From positions 1 through 46,044 of the forward strand of contig JAJYXR010000037.1 of assembly GCA_021801795.1 (NCBI GenBank): DNA of 46,044 bases. Direction: 5' to 3'. Of the stretch, positions 8,476 to 15,948 are shown in pieces. This DNA comes from Actinomycetes bacterium (GTDB taxonomy: Bacteria; Actinomycetota; Acidimicrobiia; Acidimicrobiales; JAJYXR01). The notes under the pieces were generated by a model that worked only from the letters and a program-made list of their open reading frames with translations, did no database searches and had not been told where the DNA came from. Positions within the stretch are counted from its first letter, which is position 1. Every line of letters starts with the position of its first letter. The position numbers and the translations under genes were made by a program.

Positions 8476-9177
8476 ATGACTGGAGTCGGTCTCACGGAGC
8501 CCCCCACGGTTCCTGGCCCGCCGGAGGCTTCCCATCCCGCCAAGCCGTTGCTTCGCGGCGTGATACACGAGATAGCCCTCTTCGTGTTCCTCGCAGCTGG
8601 AGGGTGGCTGGTGGCGGTGTCAGGAGGTTGGCAGGTGCGCTCGGCGGTGATCGTCTACACGGTGGGGGTCTGCGGGATGCTCGGCGTGAGCACAGTCTTC
8701 CACCGCCACACCTGGTCGACGCCGGCCAGCCGGCGCAGGATGCGGAGGGCAGACCACTCGACGATCTTCGTGGCCATAGCGGGCAGCTACACAGCGGTGG
8801 CGGCACTGGCTCTGCACGGTGGATACGAGGTCGGGGTCCTCGTCGTGGTATGGGTGGGAGCAGCTCTGGGTGTCGCGATGCGCCTGGCATGGACCGAGGC
8901 ACCGAAGTGGGCGATAGCCGTGCCCTACGTGGTGGTCGGGTGGGTGGCTGTCGGGGTGCTGCCCGAGCTCCTGGCTGGGATGGGTTCTGGGGCATTCGCC
9001 CTGCTGCTCATAGGTGGGCTGCTCTACTCAGCGGGTGCCGTGGTGTATGCGCTCAGGAGGCCGGACCCCTATCCGACGGTTTACGGCTACCACGAGGTGT
9101 TCCACACCCTGGTCGTGGCCGGCGCGGCAGCTCACTTCGCTGCGGTCGCCAGCCTCGTGCTCTCCGCTGGGCGCTGA
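8476..9177 (+). CDS. Hemolysin III / PAQR-family integral membrane protein
   Basis: 233 residues with seven predicted hydrophobic helices starting near residue 31. The family's metal-binding pattern is visible: FHRHTW after helix 2, the RADHSTIFV motif with Asp-His, and the C-terminal GYHEVFHTLV with two histidines, likely holding Zn2+ at the membrane face. Bacterial members are named after a Bacillus hemolysin but most act in membrane homeostasis rather than cytolysis. The gene seems to be transcribed leaderless. Its stop codon lies in the first unit of a 28-bp tandem repeat. Confidence 0.88.
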   Translation: MTGVGLTEPPTVPGPPEASHPAKPLLRGVIHEIALFVFLAAGGWLVAVSGGWQVRSAVIVYTVGVCGMLGVSTVFHRHTWSTPASRRRMRRADHSTIFVAIAGSYTAVAALALHGGYEVGVLVVVWVGAALGVAMRLAWTEAPKWAIAVPYVVVGWVAVGVLPELLAGMGSGAFALLLIGGLLYSAGAVVYALRRPDPYPTVYGYHEVFHTLVVAGAAAHFAAVASLVLSAGR

Positions 9178-9245
9178 GCCAGGCGCGCTGGAGCAGAAGC
9201 GCTGAGCCAGGCGCGCTGGAGCAGAAGCGCTGAGCCAGGCGCGCT
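9171..9245. repeat. 28-bp tandem repeat, 2.7 copies, at the 3' end of the hemolysin III gene
   Basis: The unit beginning GCGCTGAGCCAGGCGCGC occurs at 9171, 9199 and (19 bases only) 9227. Copies are identical. Each has AGCGC/GCGCT arms that could form a short hairpin, and the array lies between convergent genes, so it might serve as a bidirectional terminator. The stop codon TGA (9175-9177) is inside the first copy. Confidence 0.9.
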
Positions 9246-9262
9246 TCGAGCGTCGTCAGGTG

Positions 9263-10063
9263 TCAGCGGTGGCGCACCCGTCCACGCAGGGCCAGTAGGG
9301 CGAGGCTCATGGAGACCGCGCCGAAGGCAGCCACCGCCACCAGGGCCTGACCGATCACAGATCCGTCCCATCCTGTCGACACAAGGGAGCGCAGGCCCGC
9401 GAGGAGGTAGGTCATCGGGTTATAGGTGGCCACCGTGGCCAGCCATCCTGCCAGAGCCTGCTTGGGCACGAAGGCGGTGGTGAGGAAGGTGATGGGGAAG
9501 AAGAGGACGAAGCTGGAGTTCACAGCGGAGGGGTTACCGGTCTTCAGGGCTATGGAGTAGGGCAAGCCGGTGAAGACCAGTCCCCAGAGCCCCGAGAGGA
9601 CCATGAAGACGAGCATCCCCGCCACCCCGGTGGCGAAGTGCACTCCGTAGGCGAGGCCGAGGATCAGCACCGGAATGGTGAGGGCCATCACCAGGGCGAA
9701 GTCGGCCATCATCAGGCCGAGCAAGAGGGGGAGCCGGCGAACCGGGGTGATGCAGAGCCGGTCGAAGTAACCATCCTGTATGTCGGTGACGAGGGACGAG
9801 GCCCGTGATACCCCGGTCACGGCGAAGACCACCGATACCGGCAGCTCGAAGGCCTTGAAGTCGAGACCCGCGGCCAGGTGGGTGACCTTCGACAGGGCAC
9901 CGACGTTCATCACGTAGAAGAAGGCTGGCACTATGACGGCGGGAACCACCGACTCCGGTTCGCGTGGGATCTGCCTTATGGCCCGCCTGGCGATGGAGAG
10001 GAGGTCGGTGAGAAATCCTGCTGGTCTGGGCTCCACCCTCGGCCGTTCGGCGTAGCTGCTCAC
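9263..10063 (-). CDS. ABC-2 type transporter permease
   Basis: 266 residues with six hydrophobic segments after a 35-residue cytoplasmic start. The stretch SSLVTDIQDGYFDRLCITPVRR, ahead of the third helix, is the conserved ABC-2 permease region, and NPMTYLLAGLRSLV precedes the last helix. It pairs with the ATPase immediately upstream: the ATPase stop and this GTG start overlap by four bases (GTGA), implying translational coupling. DrrB-like exporters of this type move lipids or hydrophobic drugs; the substrate is unknown here. Confidence 0.9.
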   Translation of the reverse strand: MSSYAERPRVEPRPAGFLTDLLSIARRAIRQIPREPESVVPAVIVPAFFYVMNVGALSKVTHLAAGLDFKAFELPVSVVFAVTGVSRASSLVTDIQDGYFDRLCITPVRRLPLLLGLMMADFALVMALTIPVLILGLAYGVHFATGVAGMLVFMVLSGLWGLVFTGLPYSIALKTGNPSAVNSSFVLFFPITFLTTAFVPKQALAGWLATVATYNPMTYLLAGLRSLVSTGWDGSVIGQALVAVAAFGAVSMSLALLALRGRVRHR

Positions 10064-11019
10064 CTCGCGACCTCCTCGCCGGCGCTGAGGTGCGATCCGG
10101 TCATCTGGAGGAAGACGTCGTCGAGCGTGGGGGTGCGAAGGGTGAGATTCTCGACCTTGGCCCCCGAGTCGTGGAGCGCAACTGCCACTGGGCTCATGAG
10201 GGAGGCTCCGTCAGCGGCCACGATGGTGAGCTCGCCTTCGGAGCTGACGACCTCTTCCACCCCGGGCACCAGACGGAGAGCTTCTACGGCGGCGTCGGAG
10301 ACATCTGCCAGATGTGCGACGATCACGTCGTCACCGACCCGGCGCTTCAGCTCTTCGGGTGTGCCCTCGGCGACGATCCGGCCACGGGAGATGATCCCTA
10401 CCCTTCCGGCCAGCTCGTCTGCCTCCTCCAGGTACTGGGTGGTGAGGAATATGGTCGTTCCGAGCTCGGTATTCAGCCGTCGCACTTCTTCCCACACCGC
10501 AGCACGGCTGACCGGGTCGAGGCCGGTGGTCGGCTCGTCCAGGAATACGACGCTGGGATCGTGGACGAGGGCTGCCGCGAGGTCCAGCCTGCGCTTCATG
10601 CCGCCTGAGTAGGTGGAGATGCGTTGATCGATGGCGCCGCCGATGTCGACCATCTCCAGGATGTGGTCGACCCGCTTCCTCCGGTCGGCCCGCTTCAGGC
10701 CGTATAGGCGCGCCTGAAGGTCGAGCAGCTCGCGACCTGTCTGGCGCTGGTCGAGGGCCGCGTCCTGGAGCGCGACGCCTATCCGCAGGCGCACCTGCTC
10801 GGGCTGGTGCTCCACGTCGAACCCGGCGACCAGTCCCCGGCCACGGGTGGGACGCAGGAGGGTGCAGAGCATCCGCACGAGGGTGGACTTGCCCGCGCCG
10901 TTGGGTCCGAGGAAGCCGTATATCTCACCCTCGGCTACGGCCAGGTCCACCCCGTCCACTGCCCAGTACTCGCCGAAGAGGCGGCCTATGCCCTCGGTCA
11001 CCACGGCCTCGCTTCCCAT
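10060..11019 (-). CDS. ABC transporter ATP-binding protein, DrrA type
   Basis: 319 residues. Walker A GPNGAGKST lies at about 38-46, the signature YSGGMKRRLDLA at 137-148, Walker B VVFLDEPTTGLDP at 157-169, followed by the switch region TIFLTTQYLEEAD. The extra 85 residues after the ATPase core match the C-terminal domain of daunorubicin-resistance DrrA proteins. Together with the overlapping permease gene it should form a homodimer-ATPase plus homodimer-permease exporter in the cytoplasmic membrane. The ATG start is 47 bp from the divergent enoyl-CoA hydratase gene. Confidence 0.93.
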   Translation of the reverse strand: MGSEAVVTEGIGRLFGEYWAVDGVDLAVAEGEIYGFLGPNGAGKSTLVRMLCTLLRPTRGRGLVAGFDVEHQPEQVRLRIGVALQDAALDQRQTGRELLDLQARLYGLKRADRRKRVDHILEMVDIGGAIDQRISTYSGGMKRRLDLAAALVHDPSVVFLDEPTTGLDPVSRAAVWEEVRRLNTELGTTIFLTTQYLEEADELAGRVGIISRGRIVAEGTPEELKRRVGDDVIVAHLADVSDAAVEALRLVPGVEEVVSSEGELTIVAADGASLMSPVAVALHDSGAKVENLTLRTPTLDDVFLQMTGSHLSAGEEVAR

Positions 11020-11054
11020 GGGGTGAGGATAGCGGGATCAGGCCGGCGGTTCGT

Positions 11055-11060
11055 TAGGCT
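11055..11060 (+). promoter_or_regulatory. -10 box TAGGCT, probable leaderless start of the enoyl-CoA hydratase-like gene
   Basis: TAGGCT ends six bases before the ATG at 11067, the same geometry as at 8464. No Shine-Dalgarno precedes the ATG, so the mRNA is probably leaderless. Confidence 0.5.
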
Positions 11061-11066
11061 GGGCAG

Positions 11067-11873
11067 ATGCGACCAAAGGACTATTCCGACTTCGAGCACC
11101 TCACCTTCGACCACCGGCGGGGCGGCATCACGGTGGTGACCTTCGATCGCCCCGAGGTGTTGAACGCGGCGAACGTCAGGCTGCACCGAGAGATGTCCGA
11201 GGTGTGGGCGCTACTGGACGACGACGACGACGTGCGGGTGTCGGTGGTCACGGGGTCCGGTCGGGCCTTCAGCGCGGGCGGGGACCTGGAGATGATCGAG
11301 GAGATGATAGAGAGCTACGACGCCATGGTGACCCAATGGCGCGACGCGGGGGCGATCGTCGAGAAGATGCTGATGGCCGAGAAGCCGATAGTCTCCGCGA
11401 TCAACGGTGTGGCTGTGGGAGCCGGGCTGGCAGTGGGGCTGCTGGCCGATGTGAGCGTCATCGGGCAGTCCGCGCGCCTCTCCGACGGCCATGTCCGCCT
11501 AGGGGTGGCGGCCGGAGACCATGCCGCGGCCCTCTGGCCGCTCCTGTGCGGCATGGCCAGGGCGAAGTACTATCTAATGACCGCGGATTTCGTAGATGGC
11601 CGTCAGGCCGAGCAGATGGGCCTGGTGACCAAGTGCGTTCCCGACGAAGAGGTGTTCGACGAGGCGCTGTCCATAGCCGAGCGCCTGGCCACCGGCTCGC
11701 AGCTGGCCGTACGCTTCACGAAGCGAGTCATGAACCAGTGGATGCGCCAGGCCCTGCCGATCTTCGGCGAGTCGCTGGCCCTGGAGATGCTCTGCTTCCT
11801 CGGTGATGACGTGAAGGAAGGCGTGGCTGCGCTGAAGGAGCATCGACCCCCCAGGTTCCCTTCTGCCGGTTAG
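11067..11873 (+). CDS. Enoyl-CoA hydratase/isomerase-family protein (atypical active site)
   Basis: 268 residues, a crotonase-fold protein. The oxyanion-hole loop [13 protein letters not shown] and second loop [19 protein letters not shown] are present, so acyl-CoA binding is expected. The canonical hydratase segment with its first catalytic glutamate (usually ...PEV/I..G) reads here [23 protein letters not shown], with no Glu at that place and an Asp where the second would be. This matches a distinct actinobacterial clade with (D)xHVxxGxxAGDxxAxxWP. Classical enoyl-CoA hydration is therefore doubtful; another crotonase reaction is possible. The stop lies in the first unit of a 23-bp tandem repeat. 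Confidence 0.88.
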   Translation: MRPKDYSDFEHLTFDHRRGGITVVTFDRPEVLNAANVRLHREMSEVWALLDDDDDVRVSVVTGSGRAFSAGGDLEMIEEMIESYDAMVTQWRDAGAIVEKMLMAEKPIVSAINGVAVGAGLAVGLLADVSVIGQSARLSDGHVRLGVAAGDHAAALWPLLCGMARAKYYLMTADFVDGRQAEQMGLVTKCVPDEEVFDEALSIAERLATGSQLAVRFTKRVMNQWMRQALPIFGESLALEMLCFLGDDVKEGVAALKEHRPPRFPSAG

Positions 11874-11919
11874 CCAGGTCCCCTTCTACCGGTTGGCCAG
11901 GTTCCGCTCTGCCGGTTGG
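11851..11919. repeat. 23-bp tandem repeat, three copies, across the enoyl-CoA hydratase stop codon
   Basis: Units begin at 11851, 11874 and 11897, each starting CCAGG and ending CCGGTTAG or CCGGTTGG, with two or three mismatches between copies. The first copy encodes the last residues and the TAG stop. The sequence after the array to 11995 shows no gene. Confidence 0.85.
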
Positions 11920-11995
11920 CCAGCCGGGCGCTCATGCAGGCAGATCCGCTGGGCGTGCGGCGTCGGATCGGCAGAGCCCAAGAAGGCACTCACGC

Positions 11996-13312
11996 TCAGA
12001 CGTCGGGCACCACCCCGTCTCTCGGGGCTGGAACCCCACGGCATGTGCTCGGAGCGGGCTCAGAGGCGAATCGGGCGGCCACCCACTTCAGCACGGCTGA
12101 GCGCGACTGGACCGTGGCGGTGTAGTGGCCCCCGGTGGGGTACAGATCGAAGGTGACCCGGTCGTGCTGGCGTGCACAGACCATCTGGGCGAACTGCTCG
12201 TCGAGCCTGTAGGGGATGAGGAGGTCCTCCTCGCCCTGGACGATGAGGATGGGCGCGTAGGTAGGTGAGTGGCCTGGGTCGTTCTGTTCGAGGTGCTCCT
12301 GCCAGGCAGCGTCGGTGGAGAGCCCCGGCTGCTCCACCTGGTCGGGCTGGAGCGTCGAGTACGCGGTGCCGATACCGTCTTCGCACTGGGACTGGACGAC
12401 GCCGATCTTCGCGAGCGCCTCTGGGGTGAGGAGGGAGGTGATGGGCAGGTTCGAATAGGTATGCGACCAGGCGTAGGCGACGGTGACGAAGAAGCCGTTC
12501 AGATCGGCAGAGGTGTCGAGGCTCGCGATGATTCGCGGGATGGCTATGCCAGGAGACATGGCCACCACACCCAGGAGGTCGATATCAGGCGCGTACGAGG
12601 CCGCCTGCTGGCCGGCGAAGAGCACTGCCTGGCCCCCCTGGGAGAAGCCGACGGCCACTACCCGGTTCGATATGTCGAGACCCGGGATCTCCCTCGCGGC
12701 ACGAGCAGCGTCGAGGACGCTGCGGGCCTCGCTGGTGCCCACGAGGTATGGGTGCACGCCTGGGGCGCCCAGGCCCTGGTAGTCGGTGGCCGCTACTGCG
12801 TAACCGGCGGCGAGGAAGCCGTGGACGTCGGATATCCAGTCGATGTCGGAGTACCTGGACGGTGCGCAGAAGTCGGCAATGCCGACCGTGGCATGGGCGA
12901 AGGTGACGAGCGGCCAACCTCCAGGTGGAGGTCTTCCGCCCGGCGCCAGGACGATACCCGAGTCCACGATGTCATGACCGTGAATGGAGAGCGAGTGGTA
13001 GAGGATTCGCCATGCGATGGTCCCTGGCGGCAGGGCCACGTCGGGGGCGAGGTGCTGTATCCGAACCAGGGTGCCGGGAGGCTCGTCCACCAGCGGGGCC
13101 GGAGGCTGGTAGAAGGCGAGCTCCTGGGTCCATGACCAGGGCATCACCTCCACGGGAGGGTGGGGGGGGACCGGTGCGGTGATGCTCGGAGGCCCCGGCT
13201 GGCGTGAGTGATGTGAACCGGTGGCGATGGCCAGGGCCACGCCGGTGGCGCCCGCGAGCACCAACACCAGGGCGACCAGTAGCGCAGGGTGGAACGGTCG
13301 GCGGCGGCTCAT
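11996..13312 (-). CDS. Exported alpha/beta-hydrolase of the secretory lipase family
   Basis: 438 residues. An N-terminal hydrophobic helix (residues 8-30, ALLVALVLVLAGATGVALAI after a short Arg/His start) should act as signal peptide or anchor. The nucleophile elbow GFSQGG carries the catalytic serine; the acid is likely the Asp in VQGEEDLLIP and the histidine the one in PTGGHYTATV. The stretch TDYQGLGAPGVHPYLVGTSEARSVLDAARA is typical of fungal/actinobacterial secretory lipases that cleave triacylglycerols or other esters outside the cell. The start ATG lies 15 bp after the glnD stop, on the same strand, so it may be read through from glnD. Confidence 0.85.
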   Translation of the reverse strand: MSRRRPFHPALLVALVLVLAGATGVALAIATGSHHSRQPGPPSITAPVPPHPPVEVMPWSWTQELAFYQPPAPLVDEPPGTLVRIQHLAPDVALPPGTIAWRILYHSLSIHGHDIVDSGIVLAPGGRPPPGGWPLVTFAHATVGIADFCAPSRYSDIDWISDVHGFLAAGYAVAATDYQGLGAPGVHPYLVGTSEARSVLDAARAAREIPGLDISNRVVAVGFSQGGQAVLFAGQQAASYAPDIDLLGVVAMSPGIAIPRIIASLDTSADLNGFFVTVAYAWSHTYSNLPITSLLTPEALAKIGVVQSQCEDGIGTAYSTLQPDQVEQPGLSTDAAWQEHLEQNDPGHSPTYAPILIVQGEEDLLIPYRLDEQFAQMVCARQHDRVTFDLYPTGGHYTATVQSRSAVLKWVAARFASEPAPSTCRGVPAPRDGVVPDV

Positions 13313-13327
13313 GCCCGAGAGCCCGGA

Positions 13328-15865
13328 CTAGGCCGGTCCAGCCTCAGCCCGGTCGAGCAGTGCCCGTCGCAGCACCTTGTCGACGGATCGGGTTGCGGCT
13401 TCATCGAGCTTCATTCCCTTCGAGTCACGCACGTAGAAGGCATCCACTACCTCGTGACCGAGTGTGGATACCCGGGCGGTGAGCACGTCTATGTCGCATG
13501 ACGACATCGCGGCAGTCACGCGGTAGAGGAGTCCTGCTGAATCCTCAGCCCTGACCTCTAGTACCGTAGCCGCTTCCGACGCGGTGTTATCGACGGTCAC
13601 CTGGGTCGGCGTGGGGTGCGGGGAGGTGTTACGCCGGCCTCGCCTGTAGTCCCGCTCGCGCTCGGCCAGCCTGGCGGCGAGGTCGATGCCGCCGTTGAGG
13701 GCAGCCTCTATGTCGGCGGACAGTGCGTCTACCTGCGGCTCACGCCCGTGAGCCGGCTCCACGTCGAACTCCTCTATGGCGATGCCCGCCGAGGACCGCA
13801 CATCGGCCGAACGTACGTCGAGGTCCCAGAGTGCCAGCACGCCGGCCACCGTGGCGAGCAGGCCTGGACGGTCGGGGGCTACCACCACGAGCCGTGGGAT
13901 GGCGCCTATGACGACCACCCCAGGGCTCTCGCGCACCCTGGACAGAGCCAGTTCGATCTCGGGATCGGCCGGTCCGACAGCCTCGGCATGTGATTCCTTG
14001 CCCTCCATGCGCGCGCGGACGCGCATGACCAGCTCGTCTACCAGCCCAGCTTTCCATGCCCCCCAGGCAGAGGGTCCTGTGGCAAGGCTGTCGGCCTCGG
14101 TCAGGGCCCCCAGGAGCTCGAGGTTGGACCGGTTGGTCAGCGCGTCGGCCACAGTGGAGATGGTCGCGGGATCGTCGAGGTCGCGGCGCGTGGCGACATC
14201 TGGCAGCAGCAGGTGGTACCTGACCATGTCCACGAGGGTCCCCACGTCCTCACCTGGCAGCCCCATTCTCTTCGCGATAGCGCCGACGACCTCTATCCCG
14301 GCCTCGGTGTGGTCACCGGGATAGCCCTTTCCGATGTCGTGTAGGAGGGCTCCGAGCACCAGAAGGTCGGGGCGCTCCACCCGGTCTGCCAGCCCGGCCG
14401 CTCCTGCCGCAGCCTCGAGCAGGTGACGGTCCACGGTGAACCTGTGGTACGCGTTGCGCTGCGGCCGGTTCCTGACCGACTGCCACTCGGGGATCAGCCT
14501 GACGAGGATGCCGCGCTGGTCGAGTGCCTCGATGGCGTCGATTGCCGGCCTACCGGTCATGAGCAGCCTCACGAGAGCGTCGAGAACTCCTGGGGGCCAG
14601 GGATCTCCCGGCGGCCTCCAGAGCGCCTCCAGGGTGTCGAGGGCCTCCTTAGACACCGGCATCTCCTGCTCTGCGGCTACCGCGGCGACCCGGAGCGCCA
14701 GTGAGGGATCGGTCTCGGGGCTGGCCTCGGCCAGTAGGACTATCTCGCCTGGCGCGAAAGCCCACCCCTTGCCGGCCTGGCTGGCAGTGGTCGGCTCCCG
14801 CCAGAGCACGATGCCTATCCCTTCCTCTACCTCGGTAGGCGCCTCGGAGGTCATCGGGGACCCCGGAGGGTTTCCGGTCGCACCGGCAGGTCTGTGTGAC
14901 TGCTCGGCTGCGATGACGGGACTGGCCGGCTCCGAGCGGCGCAGGGGGGACAGCCAGTTGGAGAACCTCCCCCGACGTGGCGCGTCTGTCCTGCTGGAGC
15001 TCGATCCGAGGCCTGCCTGGCCGGACCATATGTACCCGCGGCGCCATGCCTGGTCGCTGGCCCAGGCGATAGCGCGACCCGCCCTCGATAGCTCGGCCAT
15101 CAGGGCGTCAGCATCGCCGAGACCTAGAGCCTCGGCAATGCGGTCCTGCTCCTGGAGCACCAGCCGGTCGGTGGGCTTGGTCGCTGTGCGATGGAGCTCG
15201 ACCCTCACGTCTGCCAGCAGGGACCGGTGTGGTGCGAGCGCAGCGAGGTCCACGCTCGACTCGAGCTCGGGAGCAGCCATGACAAGGGCCTCCAGGGCGT
15301 GGAGGTCGCGCATCCCGCCATGGGACTCCTTCAGGTTCGGCTCCAGCAGGAACGCGAGGTCACCGTGCTCGCGACGTCGGGTCTCCACCTGGGAGAGCAG
15401 CTCGGGCAGCCATCGCCTCGCGCTGGTCGTCCAGAGCCTCCTGGCCTCGCCACCCACCTCGTCCGCGAGCTGTGCGTCCCCTGCCACCCACCTGCAGTCG
15501 AGCAGGCCGAGCTGGACGCGAAGGTCCTCGCGAGCCATGGCCAGCACCTCGGAGGGGCTTCGCACCGAGTGGTCGAGGTGAATCCCCTCGTCCCAGACCG
15601 GGTACCAGATCCTCTCGGCCAGCTCGGCTATGGGGCGGCGCTGCCTGTGGAGCAGGACGACGTCCAGATCGCTGTGGGGGAACAGCTGGCCGCGTCCGTA
15701 GCCACCGACCGCCACCAGGGCTATGCCGTCGTGGTCCGAGCCGATGCCGGCTTCGAACAATCCTGCCAGCCAGGCATCGGCCTGGGAGGCATAGGCTCTG
15801 CAGAGGCTTTCTCCCCGAAGCTCCTGGTGCTCCAGCAGCTCCTGGCGGTCGGAGCGGAGGCTCAT
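13328..15865 (-). CDS. glnD: [Protein-PII] uridylyltransferase / uridylyl-removing enzyme
   Basis: 845 residues, the normal GlnD length. The nucleotidyltransferase motif GGYGRGQLFPHSDLDV is at about 54-69 with the metal aspartates D66 and D68. The HD hydrolase domain appears near residue 505 (LGALLHDIGKG). Two C-terminal ACT domains, at about 655-730 and 765-845, sense glutamine. The enzyme modifies PII protein to signal nitrogen status; in actinobacteria it can adenylylate rather than uridylylate. No glnB/glnK or amtB lies in the window, unlike the common amtB-glnK-glnD cluster. Residues 270-350 form a low-complexity insert rich in Ser/Arg/Pro. An ATG start is used; no clear Shine-Dalgarno. 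Confidence 0.93.
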   Translation of the reverse strand: MSLRSDRQELLEHQELRGESLCRAYASQADAWLAGLFEAGIGSDHDGIALVAVGGYGRGQLFPHSDLDVVLLHRQRRPIAELAERIWYPVWDEGIHLDHSVRSPSEVLAMAREDLRVQLGLLDCRWVAGDAQLADEVGGEARRLWTTSARRWLPELLSQVETRRREHGDLAFLLEPNLKESHGGMRDLHALEALVMAAPELESSVDLAALAPHRSLLADVRVELHRTATKPTDRLVLQEQDRIAEALGLGDADALMAELSRAGRAIAWASDQAWRRGYIWSGQAGLGSSSSRTDAPRRGRFSNWLSPLRRSEPASPVIAAEQSHRPAGATGNPPGSPMTSEAPTEVEEGIGIVLWREPTTASQAGKGWAFAPGEIVLLAEASPETDPSLALRVAAVAAEQEMPVSKEALDTLEALWRPPGDPWPPGVLDALVRLLMTGRPAIDAIEALDQRGILVRLIPEWQSVRNRPQRNAYHRFTVDRHLLEAAAGAAGLADRVERPDLLVLGALLHDIGKGYPGDHTEAGIEVVGAIAKRMGLPGEDVGTLVDMVRYHLLLPDVATRRDLDDPATISTVADALTNRSNLELLGALTEADSLATGPSAWGAWKAGLVDELVMRVRARMEGKESHAEAVGPADPEIELALSRVRESPGVVVIGAIPRLVVVAPDRPGLLATVAGVLALWDLDVRSADVRSSAGIAIEEFDVEPAHGREPQVDALSADIEAALNGGIDLAARLAERERDYRRGRRNTSPHPTPTQVTVDNTASEAATVLEVRAEDSAGLLYRVTAAMSSCDIDVLTARVSTLGHEVVDAFYVRDSKGMKLDEAATRSVDKVLRRALLDRAEAGPA

Positions 15866-15948
15866 GCAGCACGACGGTAACCGATGGTGTCCGCTTCGCG
15901 CGCAGGTTCTCTAGGGAAGGTCGATTTCACTGGACAAGGGAGGTCCTC

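Noticed and set aside
8476..9177. Haemolysin toxin
   Set aside because: The family name is historical; the sequence is a PAQR-like metal-site membrane protein, so no toxin role is claimed.
9171..9245. CRISPR array
   Set aside because: Repeats are directly adjacent without spacers, and no cas genes are present. The same holds for 11851-11919 and 3321-3446.
15472..15948. Long N-terminal extension of the AGPS-like frame
   Set aside because: It is antisense to glnD, Arg/Pro-rich, and the ATG at 15949 has a good ribosome site and the conserved WGWGYED start.
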